Positions 27,095-36,458 are shown, counted from the stretch's first letter. The stretch: 64,000 bases of DNA from Thermoflavimicrobium daqui (GCF_003313465.1 NZ_KZ845665.1:186001-250000); one strand, 5' to 3'. The notes: generated by a model from the letters alone, not told the origin. Numbers and translations are program-made.

Positions 27095-27643
27095 ATGAAA
27101 TGGGTGAAAGGTGCCTTCAGTTGGCTACTTTCTATTGCTACAGGGATCATTGTAGCCCTGCTGATAAGTATATTTATATTTCAACCAACTGAAGTAGTGG
27201 GAAGCTCGATGGAGCCTACATTACAACCCAACCATCGTATTTATATTTCTAAGCTACCACATACTTTTAAATATGAACCGGAATATGAAGACATTGTTAT
27301 TATTGATAGTCGAGTGGATCGTCCGCGTACTTTTAAGGACGATTTGCGTGATAACTTCTTTTTTAATATTTTATCAGGAGCACAAGATCATACGATTTGG
27401 GTGAAAAGAGTCATTGGAAAACCTGGAGATGTGTTGGAATTTAAAAATAATCAAGTTTACCGAAATGGAAAGCCTATTAATGAACCTTATATCAAAGAAG
27501 AAATGATGTATGCTTCTGATGAAAAGATCATCGTTCCCAAAGACCATATTTTTGTGATGGGAGATAATCGAAATAATAGCAGGGATAGTCGGGAAATTGG
27601 TCCTGTCCCGATCGATCATGTACTAGGAAAGAAGCTTTTCTAG
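27095..27643 (+). CDS. lepB: Signal peptidase I
   Basis: This 182-residue type I signal peptidase of the single-anchor Gram-positive type has an N-terminal transmembrane segment (about residues 8-30), the catalytic serine S38 in GSSMEPT, the general-base lysine K104 in WVKRVIGKPGD, and the box E motif GDNRNNSRDSR. It removes Sec and Tat signal peptides on the outer face of the membrane. ATG follows GAGGATG. It stands alone and ends in a strong terminator. Confidence 0.95.
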   Translation: MKWVKGAFSWLLSIATGIIVALLISIFIFQPTEVVGSSMEPTLQPNHRIYISKLPHTFKYEPEYEDIVIIDSRVDRPRTFKDDLRDNFFFNILSGAQDHTIWVKRVIGKPGDVLEFKNNQVYRNGKPINEPYIKEEMMYASDEKIIVPKDHIFVMGDNRNNSRDSREIGPVPIDHVLGKKLF

Positions 27644-27645
27644 CC

Positions 27646-27682
27646 AAAACATCCAGCCATATTGGCTGGATGTTTTTTATAT
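27646..27682 (+). terminator. Intrinsic terminator of signal peptidase gene
   Basis: A 14-bp perfect stem (27646-27659 with 27663-27676) and 3-nt loop followed by Ts begins 3 nt after the stop. Confidence 0.9.
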
Positions 27683-27686
27683 CCAA

Positions 27687-29018
27687 TTACTCTTTGTCTT
27701 TATCTTGTTTCACCCAACTAATAAATTCTTTTAATTTCCCTTCATATCCATAAGAAGTAGGATGATAAAATGTTTTCCCTAAGTGTTCAGCGGGTAAATA
27801 TTGTTGTTTGACATAACCTCGTGGATAAAGATGAGGATAAAGATATCCTATTCCTCGACCTTGTTCTTTTGCTCCTTTAAAGCTGGAATCTCGTAGATGA
27901 GCAGGCACTTCTCCGAGTGTCTCATTCATGACTGTATCCATAGCATCGTTAATTCCTTGATAAACAGCATTACTTTTGGGAGCAGTTGCAATATAAACGG
28001 CTGCTTCGGCTAGAGGAATCCGAGCTTCCGGCATCCCAATGGTTTCAACAGCATGGGCTGCAGCAGAAGCGATAAGTAAAGCGCGTGGATCTGCTATACC
28101 AACATCTTCAGCTGCATGAATAAAAATGCGTCGTGCAATAAACCGAGGATCTTCTCCAGCATGGATCATTTTTGCTAAATAATAAAGAGTTGCATCAGGA
28201 TCAGAGCCTCGCATACTCTTAATAAAAGCAGAAATGATGTCATAATGGTTGTCCCCATTCTTATCATAACGAACTCTCTTTTTCTGAATAGATTCTTCCG
28301 CGATAGAGAGTGTAATATGACGAACTCCCTTTGGATTGGGTGTAGTAGTAAGCACTGCCAGTTCCAAAGCATTCAACGCTTGGCGAATATCCCCACCAGC
28401 TACTTGAATCCAGTGATGTAAAGCCTCCTTATCCATCTCAACTTGATACTCCCCTAAGCCTCGATCTTTATCCCCTAAGGCACGCTCTAAAATCATTTTC
28501 ATTTCCTCTTCACTTAAAGGATTTAAAGTGAAGAGTAAGGATCGTGAAAGTAGTGCAGCATTAACTTCAAATGAAGGATTTTCAGTAGTAGCACCAATTA
28601 AAATGATGGTTCCATCTTCAACATCAGGTAGTAAGGCATCTTGTTGTGCTCGATTAAAGCGATGGATCTCATCGATAAATAAGACAGTTCGTTGATGATA
28701 CATGTGCAAACGTTCTTTTGCATTCTTTACAATCTGTCTGAGCTCTGCTACTCCAGAAGTGACGGCATTAACTGCTTCAAAAAAAGCTTTGGATGAATTC
28801 GCGATGACTTGTGCCAAAGTTGTTTTTCCTGTACCAGGAGGACCATAGAAAATTAAGGATGTAAGTTGGTCTGCTTCAATAGCACGACGTAAGAGTTTAC
28901 CTGGTCCGATGATATGTGATTGGCCGACGACTTCACTTAAAGTACGTGGTCTCATCCGAGCGGCTAATGGTGCCTGTTTTTTTTGCTCTTGTTGTGAAGC
29001 ATAGGTAAATAAGTCCAT
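27687..29018 (-). CDS. rarA: Replication-associated recombination protein RarA/MgsA
   Basis: This 443-residue AAA+ ATPase of the clamp-loader-like RarA family has Walker A GPPGTGKTT, Walker B FIDEIHRFN, sensor 1 GATTENP, and the family C-terminal region AEARIPLAEAAVYIATAPKSN and HLRDSSFKGA. RarA acts at stalled replication forks with SSB. AGGAGGT lies at good spacing from the ATG. It is transcribed away from cymR-iscS, as in Bacillus. Confidence 0.96.
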   Translation of the reverse strand: MDLFTYASQQEQKKQAPLAARMRPRTLSEVVGQSHIIGPGKLLRRAIEADQLTSLIFYGPPGTGKTTLAQVIANSSKAFFEAVNAVTSGVAELRQIVKNAKERLHMYHQRTVLFIDEIHRFNRAQQDALLPDVEDGTIILIGATTENPSFEVNAALLSRSLLFTLNPLSEEEMKMILERALGDKDRGLGEYQVEMDKEALHHWIQVAGGDIRQALNALELAVLTTTPNPKGVRHITLSIAEESIQKKRVRYDKNGDNHYDIISAFIKSMRGSDPDATLYYLAKMIHAGEDPRFIARRIFIHAAEDVGIADPRALLIASAAAHAVETIGMPEARIPLAEAAVYIATAPKSNAVYQGINDAMDTVMNETLGEVPAHLRDSSFKGAKEQGRGIGYLYPHLYPRGYVKQQYLPAEHLGKTFYHPTSYGYEGKLKEFISWVKQDKDKE

Positions 29019-29406
29019 ATTTTTTTGACCTCCTACTCTACTTTTCTTGCAGATTTTTATTTATTGTGGCAGAATAAGTGACAGTTTGGAATTTATATAT
29101 TTATAAAATAAGCCTATAGCGGGAGTTAGTAGGGAAACGATGAGTGGCTGATTTTAAGAGGGCAACCTCTATAAGTATGTTTGGTTGTATCATTCAATAA
29201 AAAACTTAAATCGTGTATAGATGAAAGTATAGCATTTGTATTAGATTAATTCCTCTATCAGAGTTTCTAAGTTCTATGCAGTTGTTTGACTTGATCAGAT
29301 TGAGAGTAAGTTTAAAGCGATGAGAGAATCGCTCATCAATGATCTAAGGGTGACGGAATCATTCCTTTGTTAAAAGATGTTAAAAATTATAAAGAGGGTT
29401 CAGTTT
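29019..29406. repeat. Intergenic region with a degenerate dispersed repeat
   Basis: Bases 29111-29172 (AGCCTATAGCGGGAGTTAGT onward, GAGTGGCTGATT, ending CAACCTCT) match the interior and right end of the dispersed repeat family seen at 37466-37612 and 62469-62611. A second hairpin-forming GCGATGAG/CTCATC pair sits at 29309-29328. No gene is visible in this gap. Confidence 0.55.
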
Positions 29407-30066
29407 ATGCATGTCAAACATAAACAGAGTGGAAAAAATTTGCTGTATTATTATGATAGAATTTGTCGCTATCTCTTTTTCTTTACCGGGTTGTGGTTAT
29501 TAGCAATTGGAACGGTTTGTACCATCAAAGCGGAACTAGGCGTATCACCTTGGGATGTATTCCACATTGGACTACATTTGACTACTTCCTTTTCGATCGG
29601 ATTTTGGGTTATTGCAGTCGGCTTCTTCATAGTTGGGGTAACATCTCTTATGAGTCGTAGATTACCGCAAATCGGTACATTACTCAACATGATTTGTGTA
29701 GGTTCTTTTGTCGATATCATTGTCTACTTGGATGTTATTCCTAAAGTGCATAGTTTATTTGAAAAGAGCTTATTACTAATCATTGGTATTTTAATAAGTG
29801 CCATAGGAGTAGGAATGTATATCGTACCTAAAATAGGGGCTGGCCCACGTGATGGTTTTACATTAGAGCTTTCTAAACGACTTCACTGGTCGATTCGGCT
29901 CGTTCGTACTATAATGGAAATTATGGTTGCGGTGATCGGGTGGTTTTGTGGTGGACCAGTTTCTATAGGAACACTCTTTTTTTGCTTTTTGTTTGGTCCG
30001 CTTATGCAACTAGCCATTGGATGGAATGAAAAATGGCTGCAATTTTGTCTTAAACGAGGTGTTTAA
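29407..30066 (+). CDS. YczE/YitT-like integral membrane protein
   Basis: This 219-residue protein has five or six hydrophobic segments and the family landmarks AELGVSPWDVFHIGL after the first segment and VPKIGAGPRDGF in the second half, both typical of Bacillus YczE. YczE-type proteins are membrane proteins of unknown biochemical role, in one case needed for antibiotic peptide production. I chose ATG 29407 because AGAGGG lies 9 nt upstream; the ATG at 29377 has no site. The stop is 1 nt before the cymR start, so they are translationally linked. Confidence 0.78.
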   Translation: MHVKHKQSGKNLLYYYDRICRYLFFFTGLWLLAIGTVCTIKAELGVSPWDVFHIGLHLTTSFSIGFWVIAVGFFIVGVTSLMSRRLPQIGTLLNMICVGSFVDIIVYLDVIPKVHSLFEKSLLLIIGILISAIGVGMYIVPKIGAGPRDGFTLELSKRLHWSIRLVRTIMEIMVAVIGWFCGGPVSIGTLFFCFLFGPLMQLAIGWNEKWLQFCLKRGV

Positions 30067-30067
30067 T

Positions 30068-30487
30068 TTGAAAATATCTACAAAAGGGCGGTACGGTTTA
30101 ACCATTATGATGGATTTGGCAACTAATTATGGAAAGGGCCCAATCCCATTAAAAAGTGTAGCTGAACGACATGAGTTATCCGAGCATTATTTAGAACAAC
30201 TTATTGCACCATTACGAAATGCTGGGCTAGTACGGAGTGTTCGTGGGGCATATGGTGGCTATAAATTGGCAAAACCACCTGAAGAAATTACAGCAGGAGA
30301 TATTATCCGAGTATTAGAAGGTCCCATTCGTTTAGTTGAAGCCTCCTCTGACGATCATCCAGGACAAAGGGATCTTTGGAAGAGGATCCGAGATGCGATT
30401 GCTCGAGAACTAGACTCCACATCTTTGGCTTCGCTCATTGATTTTGATAATAACGGAGATAATGAAAGATATATGTTTTATATCTAG
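30068..30487 (+). CDS. cymR: Rrf2-family regulator CymR
   Basis: This 139-residue Rrf2 protein begins MKISTKGRYGLTIMMDLA (TTG start, GAGGTG about 6 nt upstream) and has a winged helix with EHYLEQLIAPLRNAGLV and the wing VRGAYGGYKL. The cysteine triad that holds Fe-S in IscR is absent, which fits CymR, the repressor of cysteine and methionine-sulfur uptake genes in Bacillales. The position directly ahead of the cysteine desulfurase gene matches Bacillus. Confidence 0.92.
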   Translation: MKISTKGRYGLTIMMDLATNYGKGPIPLKSVAERHELSEHYLEQLIAPLRNAGLVRSVRGAYGGYKLAKPPEEITAGDIIRVLEGPIRLVEASSDDHPGQRDLWKRIRDAIARELDSTSLASLIDFDNNGDNERYMFYI

Positions 30488-30518
30488 CCACTAAGACTGA
30501 TTTAGCAGGTGAATATTT

Positions 30519-31661
30519 ATGGCAATTTATTTAGATCATGCAGCAACTACGCCAATTGACCCTCGTGTTCGTGAAGCGATGATGCCTTTTTTGGATGATT
30601 TTTTTGGTAATCCTTCAAGTATACATCAGTATGGGAGAAAAGTACGGCTAGCTATTGACCAAGCAAGGCTACAAGTAGCAGAAGCGCTTCAGGCAGATCC
30701 CAGTCGAATTATTTTTACAAGTGGAGGAACCGAAGCAGATAATTTAGCGATTATGGGGGTAGCTGCTTGGTATAAAGAACAGGGAAAAAACCATGTGATT
30801 ACTTCACAGATTGAGCATCATGCTGTGCTTGATACTTGTAGATACTTAGAAAAAATCGGATTTGATGTCACCTATCTACCTGTTGATTCAACTGGGGTAG
30901 TTGATGTAGAAGCACTACGTAAAGCGATCACACCGAAAACATCTTTGATTTCAATTATGTATGGAAATAATGAAGTGGGTACGATACAACCCATTGAGGA
31001 AATAGGAAACATTGCACACTCGTATGGAATCGTTTTTCATACCGATGCAGTACAAGCTTTTGGATTAATCGACTTCCAAATCGAACGTTTGCCCGTAGAT
31101 TTAGTAAGTGTTTCCGCACATAAAATCAATGGGCCCAAAGGTGTAGGAGCATTATATTTTTCAAAAAAAGTACATTTACTCCCACGCGTATTTGGTGGTA
31201 CTCAAGAAAAAAGAAGAAGAGCAGGTACTGAAAATGTACCTGGAATTATCGGTTTTGGACACGCAGCAAAGATTACGAAAGAAAATAGATTAGCCCATCA
31301 AGAAGAAATGTGGCAATTACGTAAACTGTTTTTGTCAGAGCTAAAAAAACAAGAGATTCATTTTGTTGTGAACGGTCATCCTGAAAATGTATTACCACAT
31401 ATCTTAAATATTAGTTTTCCTGATATCGACACCGAGACCATGCTTATCAATTTTGACCTGGAAGATATTGCTTGTGCGAGTGGATCTGCTTGTACATCAG
31501 GAGCGCTTTCTGTATCCCATGTTTTAGAAGCGATGAGATTGCCTCAAGATGTTACAAATTCAGCGATTCGTTTTAGTTTTGGAAAAGGCAATACGAAGGA
31601 AGAAATAAAGCAAACAGTAGAAAAAACAGCGAAGATTATCCGCAGACTGACGACTTCCTAG
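30519..31661 (+). CDS. iscS: Cysteine desulfurase (IscS/NifS type)
   Basis: This 380-residue PLP enzyme begins with IYLDHAATTPIDPRV, has TSGGTEADNLAIMG for PLP phosphate contacts, the PLP-lysine motif VSAHKINGPKG and the catalytic cysteine loop ACASGSACTSGA. It takes sulfur from cysteine for tRNA thiolation and Fe-S assembly. 31 nt downstream of cymR. In Bacillus the next gene is the tRNA 2-thiouridylase mnmA, which is not here; a zinc-ribbon protein gene follows instead. Confidence 0.95.
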   Translation: MAIYLDHAATTPIDPRVREAMMPFLDDFFGNPSSIHQYGRKVRLAIDQARLQVAEALQADPSRIIFTSGGTEADNLAIMGVAAWYKEQGKNHVITSQIEHHAVLDTCRYLEKIGFDVTYLPVDSTGVVDVEALRKAITPKTSLISIMYGNNEVGTIQPIEEIGNIAHSYGIVFHTDAVQAFGLIDFQIERLPVDLVSVSAHKINGPKGVGALYFSKKVHLLPRVFGGTQEKRRRAGTENVPGIIGFGHAAKITKENRLAHQEEMWQLRKLFLSELKKQEIHFVVNGHPENVLPHILNISFPDIDTETMLINFDLEDIACASGSACTSGALSVSHVLEAMRLPQDVTNSAIRFSFGKGNTKEEIKQTVEKTAKIIRRLTTS

Positions 31662-31699
31662 GGAGAAGGTAACTTTATATAGAGAAAGGAAGAGAGACC

Positions 31700-32188
31700 T
31701 TGAATCTCAATAAAATGGAAGATTGGGAAAAAGAAGTTGAAAATATCAATTGGAAGTCGATGCTCCAAGATATTGATGAAGCACTTTTGGATAATTTAGC
31801 CGTGGAAATTGGTTTTCGAACCTATGAACAACTTGAAGATGCTTCAGAGATCGTCGTTGATGATTATTATATTTGCCATCTATCAGATGGACGCTGGGTT
31901 TGGTGGAACCCGAAAGAATACGCGATAAAAGATCCAGAGTACTTTCATAGCAAAGATGAGATTAAAGCATATATTGCTGACTTTTTGCAGCTGGATCAGG
32001 ATCGCATCATGCAACTTAAAGAAGGGCTAGACCAAGTACGACAATCCCGGAAGTGTCTGTTTTGCGAGTATGAATTTGATCTGAATGATGAGAAGCGCAA
32101 AAGTTGGTTGGAGAAGTTTGTAGATCATTACCAGTTTTGTTCAGAAGAATGTGCTCATGAGAAGATCAATATGAAAGTAACAGAGTAA
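31700..32188 (+). CDS. Unknown protein with C-terminal zinc-ribbon-like cysteines
   Basis: This 162-residue protein starts at TTG with AAAGGA about 11 nt upstream. It is acidic and rich in aromatic residues (DGRWVWWNPKEYA), with no signal or membrane segment. The C-terminus has CLFCEYEFDLND and FCSEECAHEK, a CxxC...CxxxC pair resembling a treble-clef/YHS-type zinc site. I do not recognise a family. It lies 38 nt behind iscS, in the slot that mnmA fills in Bacillus. Confidence 0.7.
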   Translation: MNLNKMEDWEKEVENINWKSMLQDIDEALLDNLAVEIGFRTYEQLEDASEIVVDDYYICHLSDGRWVWWNPKEYAIKDPEYFHSKDEIKAYIADFLQLDQDRIMQLKEGLDQVRQSRKCLFCEYEFDLNDEKRKSWLEKFVDHYQFCSEECAHEKINMKVTE

Positions 32189-32200
32189 GTAAATAGATAA

Positions 32201-32332
32201 TTGGGACAGACATTTTTGAAACTATTTTCGCCAGCCTTTTTTGGACAATTGGAAGAGAGGTTGGCAGTCCCTTCGGAAGATAGAAGCGATAGTCTGTTGC
32301 TTCATGGCCTCAAAATAGAGGTCATTTTTTTC
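32201..32332 (+). ncRNA. Structured leader or small RNA upstream of recD2
   Basis: The 160-bp gap before recD2 folds extensively: a 13-bp helix with G-U pairs (32230-32242 with 32253-32265) enclosed by GGGAC/GTCCC (32203-32207 with 32267-32271), a GAAGC/GCTTC hairpin (32283-32287 with 32299-32303), and an intrinsic-terminator hairpin (about 32305-32311 with 32317-32323) with T7 ending roughly 15 nt before the recD2 ATG. ACAGAC (32206) can instead pair with GTCTGT (32292), competing with the outer helix. It may be an attenuator-like leader or the processed 3' end of the iscS transcript. Confidence 0.5.
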
Positions 32333-32348
32333 AAAGGGTGTGTCTTAT

Positions 32349-34604
32349 ATGACCCAAACACAGCTTGAACTGTTTACGGAAAGTTATATTAAGGGAACTT
32401 TTATTCAGGAAATTTTTTATAATGAAGAGAATGGTTATGGTGTTTATCTATTAAAAATCATGGAAACTTCATTATCATTGGATGAGGAATCTATAATCAT
32501 TGTTGGGCAATTTCTACGTCCTCACTTGGAAGATGAAATCTATACTTGTTATGGGGAATTACGTAAACATCCGCGTTTTGGACAACAGTATTATGTTCAC
32601 CAAGTCAAAAAGGAACTTCCTCGTTCAGAAGAAGCGATTGTCAAATATTTATCTAGTGATTTATTTCCGGGAATTGGGAAGAAAACAGCGAAGCGAATTG
32701 TTGAACAATTGGGGATAGATGCTTTAGATCGGATATTGGTAAATCCAGATATCTTAATGGAGATCAAAGGAATTTCTGCATCACGTGCACAGGAAATCGC
32801 GGGTTATTTGCAAGAGCATCACGCTTTAGAACAAGCGATGGTTTTTCTTTACCATTTAGGCTTAGGACCTGCACTTGCTTTAAAAATTGTACAGATTTAT
32901 AAACACGAAACGATTTCCGTGATCAAGAACAATCCCTATCGGCTTGTTGATGAGGTAGAAGGTATTGGCTTTCGTCGTGCAGATGAACTTGCACGCCAAC
33001 AAGGATTGGTTGAAGATTCACCTGCTCGATTTCGTGCTGCTGTCCTATATGTTTTGCATGTTGCTTCCCAATCGGAGGGACATGTTTATTTAGCCAAAGA
33101 AGAGTTATTGAAACGGGTCGATTCTCTTACTGGAGAAGGGATTTTCCCTGAGGAAGCATATCAAGAAAATTTGCAAGCGATGATTCTAGAGGAAAAAATC
33201 TTTGTTGAGGACGAAAATTACTACTTACCATCCTTATTTTATGCAGAAGTGGGAATGGCACGACGAGTGAAAGATTTATTGGATCAAGAACTGGATCAAA
33301 CTTTCCCTGTTGCAGAGATTTATCGGGTGATTGGTGAAATAGAAGAGGAGTGGCAAGTAAGTTATGCTGATCGGCAACGTGAGGCGATGATAACTGCACT
33401 CGCTTCCCCATTAATGATTTTAACAGGGGGACCGGGAACGGGAAAGACAACGGTTATCAAAGGAATTTGCCAAACCTATGCACGTTTACATGAATGTTCA
33501 ATTGATCCCAAAGACTATGATGGATCAGAAGATTCCTTTCCGATTCGTTTAGTAGCACCAACGGGCAGGGCAGCAAAGCGAATGTCAGAAGCAACAGGAC
33601 TACCAGCAATGACGATTCATCGACTATTGGGTTGGAAAAGAGATTTTTTTGAGCATGATGCTAAAAACCCGATCACAGGCTCTCTACTCATTGTAGATGA
33701 AGTATCTATGCTAGATATTTGGCTGGCAAATCAGCTGTTTCGAGCGATTCCCAAGGGGATGCAAGTGATATTAGTAGGAGACCAAGATCAGCTTCCTTCA
33801 GTAGGACCAGGTAAGTTACTCTACCATCTGTTACAGGTACAAGCGATCCCTCGTGTAGAACTATCTGAAATCTTTCGCCAATCGGAAGGGTCTTCCATTA
33901 TTCGGTTAGCACATGCGATTAAAAAAGGGGAAGTGCCAGACGACTTATTGGAGCGATTCCCAGATCGACGTTTTTTTACATGCAAGCGTGATCAAGCTCT
34001 TGCTATTGTTTTGCAAACTTATGTTAGTGCTATTAAACGCGGCTATACGTTATTTGATGTTCAAGTTCTTGCACCGATTTATAAAGGACCTGTGGGTGTT
34101 GATCGGATCAACCAAGAAATACAGCAAGCGATTAACCCAGCAGATTCTAGTAAGAAAGAACTCTCTTGGGGAGAATTTACATTTCGATTAGGTGATAAAG
34201 TTTTACAATTAGTAAACCATCCAGAGCATCCGGTTTATAATGGAGACATGGGTATGATAACAGCGATTGATGAAAAGGCAGGACCTGAGCAACCAGCATT
34301 ATGGGTACTATATGATCAACAGCTTGAAGTTCCCTATAAACGAAGTCAACTTAATCAAATTGCTTTGGCTTATGCTTGTTCTGTTCACAAAGGGCAAGGT
34401 TCCGAATTTGCAATTGTTATTTTCCCTATCCTACAAGCTTATCGTCGTATGCTAGAGCGTAATTTAATCTATACTGGGATTACACGTAGTAAGTCTTATT
34501 TGATATTATGTGGCGAGCAAGAGTCATTTCGAGAGGGAATTAAGCAGCAGCGTGGAGAAGATCGGAATAGTCGTTTAAAAGACTTAATTGAAGAAGAATG
34601 GTAA
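32349..34604 (+). CDS. recD2: RecD2 (RecD/TraA-type) 5'-3' helicase
   Basis: This 751-residue SF1B helicase is the long RecD2 form without RecBC. It has an N-terminal OB-like region (YIKGTFIQEIFYNEENGYGVY), helix-hairpin-helix repeats (FPGIGKKTAKRIVEQLG, EGIGFRRADELARQQG), Walker A TGGPGTGKTTVI, VDEVSMLD, GDQDQLPSVGPG, and the C-terminal YACSVHKGQGSEF and IYTGITRSK. It acts in replication-fork repair. I chose ATG 32349 over GTG 32340 because AAAGGG is 10 nt from the former and 1 nt from the latter. Confidence 0.94.
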   Translation: MTQTQLELFTESYIKGTFIQEIFYNEENGYGVYLLKIMETSLSLDEESIIIVGQFLRPHLEDEIYTCYGELRKHPRFGQQYYVHQVKKELPRSEEAIVKYLSSDLFPGIGKKTAKRIVEQLGIDALDRILVNPDILMEIKGISASRAQEIAGYLQEHHALEQAMVFLYHLGLGPALALKIVQIYKHETISVIKNNPYRLVDEVEGIGFRRADELARQQGLVEDSPARFRAAVLYVLHVASQSEGHVYLAKEELLKRVDSLTGEGIFPEEAYQENLQAMILEEKIFVEDENYYLPSLFYAEVGMARRVKDLLDQELDQTFPVAEIYRVIGEIEEEWQVSYADRQREAMITALASPLMILTGGPGTGKTTVIKGICQTYARLHECSIDPKDYDGSEDSFPIRLVAPTGRAAKRMSEATGLPAMTIHRLLGWKRDFFEHDAKNPITGSLLIVDEVSMLDIWLANQLFRAIPKGMQVILVGDQDQLPSVGPGKLLYHLLQVQAIPRVELSEIFRQSEGSSIIRLAHAIKKGEVPDDLLERFPDRRFFTCKRDQALAIVLQTYVSAIKRGYTLFDVQVLAPIYKGPVGVDRINQEIQQAINPADSSKKELSWGEFTFRLGDKVLQLVNHPEHPVYNGDMGMITAIDEKAGPEQPALWVLYDQQLEVPYKRSQLNQIALAYACSVHKGQGSEFAIVIFPILQAYRRMLERNLIYTGITRSKSYLILCGEQESFREGIKQQRGEDRNSRLKDLIEEEW

Positions 34605-34610
34605 AAAAGA

Positions 34611-34648
34611 AACCTAGAATGATAGCTTGCTTATCATTCTAGGTTTTA
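34611..34648 (+). terminator. Intrinsic terminator of recD2
   Basis: A 14-bp perfect stem (34611-34624 with 34632-34645) and 7-nt loop is followed by a short T run, 7 nt past the stop. Confidence 0.85.
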
Positions 34649-34682
34649 TATTATTTGACTTAGAATTGTCCCACTCGAATCG

Positions 34683-36152
34683 TTAGAGTTGATAATGATT
34701 AATATCGACACCTAATGCTTGTGCTAGGCGTTCACCATACTCACGATCAGCACGATAGAAATTGCAAATAGCTAATAGTTTCGTTTGTTCATTGACATGC
34801 TTGAGGTCATTGACTAAGTTTTTGATTAAGTTGGCTTTTTCTGCCTCACTAAAGGAGCGATACCGTTCACCGGCTTGGCGGAAATTTAGGGTTTGTGCAA
34901 TTTTTTGACGTCCTCTATTTCCGTGTAAAGGAGTTTCACTTTCGATATACTCTGGAGATTCTTTTGGTGTTTCTTTATAGCGGTTAGGCTCATAGTTGAT
35001 AGTAGAAATATCAGTTCTAGTTTGCATATTTCCGTCGACTTGATAATTGTGAACTTTAGTAGCATAAGGGCAGTTAATCGGTAAATTCAAATAGTTAGGT
35101 CCGATTCGATGGCGTTGTGTATCTGGATAGGAGAACAAGCGACCTTGTAGCAATTTGTCTTCAGATGGTTCAATTCCTGGAACTAATGCACTTGGTGAAA
35201 AAGCAGATTGCTCTACTTCTGCAAAGTAGTTTTGTGGATTGCGATTGAGTGTCATACGCCCAACAAGTTGTAGAGGATAAGTTTGTTCACACCATACTTT
35301 GGTTGGATCTAAAGGATCAAATTCGAATTTATCGATGAACTGATCAACTTCTTCAACAGGTAAAATTTGTACATAAAGATCCCAAGAAGGGAAGTCCCCT
35401 TGTGCGATATGTTCAAATAGATCACGGGTTGCATGATTAAAGTCTTTTCCTTGAACCTCTTTTACTTCCTCTGCACTGAAATTTCTTACACCTTGCAGTG
35501 GCTTCCAGTGATATTTTACATAATACTGTTTACCTTCTTGATTAACCCATTTAAAGGCATGAACACTAAACCCTTCCATTTGGCGATAGTTTGCTGGAGT
35601 ACCATAGTCAGAGAATACCCATGTCATCATATGGGTTGATTCAGGTGATAGAGTCATAAAATCCCAATAACGATCAGGGTCTTGAATATTGGTATCCGGT
35701 GCAGGTTTTAGAGAATGAACCATATCTGGGAATTTGATTGCATCACGAATAAAAAAGACAGGAAGATGGTTACCCACAAGATCGTAGTTTCCTTCCTCTG
35801 TATAGAACTTGACAGCAAAGCCACGTGGATCCCGTGCGGTCTCAGGTGATCCTGTACCATGAATTACCGTAGAGAAACGGACAAATACGGGAGTTTCTTT
35901 GCCAACTTCTTGTAAAAAATGGGCTTTGGTGTATGATTTCATACTTTGACTAACTGTAAATATACCATGTGCTCCTGCTCCACGAGCATGCACAACACGT
36001 TCAGGAACTCGTTCACGATCAAAGTGGGCTAACTTTTCAATCAAGTGGTAATCCTCTAATAATATAGGACCTCGTCTACCAGCAGTTAGCGAGTTTTGGT
36101 TGTCTCCAACAGGTGCACCTTGATTGGTTGTAAGTCGTTTGTGTTGAGACAT
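34683..36152 (-). CDS. katA: Haem catalase (clade 3, KatA type)
   Basis: This 489-residue small-subunit catalase begins MSQHKRLTTNQGAP. The distal histidine lies in VVHARGAGAHG, the asparagine in YDLVGNHLPVFFIRDA, and the proximal haem tyrosine in RLFSYPDTQRHR. It degrades hydrogen peroxide. Of two ATGs, 36152 lies about 8 nt past AGGGG and fits the family start; 36158 is too close to the site. Overlapping PerR/Fur-type boxes upstream point to peroxide and iron control. Confidence 0.96.
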   Translation of the reverse strand: MSQHKRLTTNQGAPVGDNQNSLTAGRRGPILLEDYHLIEKLAHFDRERVPERVVHARGAGAHGIFTVSQSMKSYTKAHFLQEVGKETPVFVRFSTVIHGTGSPETARDPRGFAVKFYTEEGNYDLVGNHLPVFFIRDAIKFPDMVHSLKPAPDTNIQDPDRYWDFMTLSPESTHMMTWVFSDYGTPANYRQMEGFSVHAFKWVNQEGKQYYVKYHWKPLQGVRNFSAEEVKEVQGKDFNHATRDLFEHIAQGDFPSWDLYVQILPVEEVDQFIDKFEFDPLDPTKVWCEQTYPLQLVGRMTLNRNPQNYFAEVEQSAFSPSALVPGIEPSEDKLLQGRLFSYPDTQRHRIGPNYLNLPINCPYATKVHNYQVDGNMQTRTDISTINYEPNRYKETPKESPEYIESETPLHGNRGRQKIAQTLNFRQAGERYRSFSEAEKANLIKNLVNDLKHVNEQTKLLAICNFYRADREYGERLAQALGVDINHYQL

Positions 36153-36199
36153 TCTCATTTCCCCTTTTTATTTAATATCTATTGATAATAAGTATTAAA

Positions 36200-36237
36200 C
36201 GATAATTATTATCACTATATCTTAATAATAATTATAA
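36200..36237 (-). promoter_or_regulatory. PerR/Fur-type operators upstream of katA
   Basis: Two 7-1-7 boxes lie back to back. CGATAATTATTATCA (36200-36214) is one base from the Fur consensus. TTATAATTATTATTA on the minus strand (36237-36223) is one base from the PerR consensus TTATAATnATTATAA. PerR repression of katA is known in Bacillus. Confidence 0.75.
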
Positions 36238-36458
36238 ATAGATAATGAGTCAAGAGAAAAAAATAGAAAAGTAAGGTTGAATATACTAACTATTTAGTTC
36301 CCTTTCTCCCGCTAAATAATTGTTTTTTTGAGCAGGTGTAAAGTGAAAAAAGGTAGTCCCTTATATATAAGATTGGGTCATGAATCCGAAAAAGCCGATC
36401 CAAAGCCTTTAGCAGCCATCGATTATTCTTGCTTTGTATTCAACATGAATAATATTAA

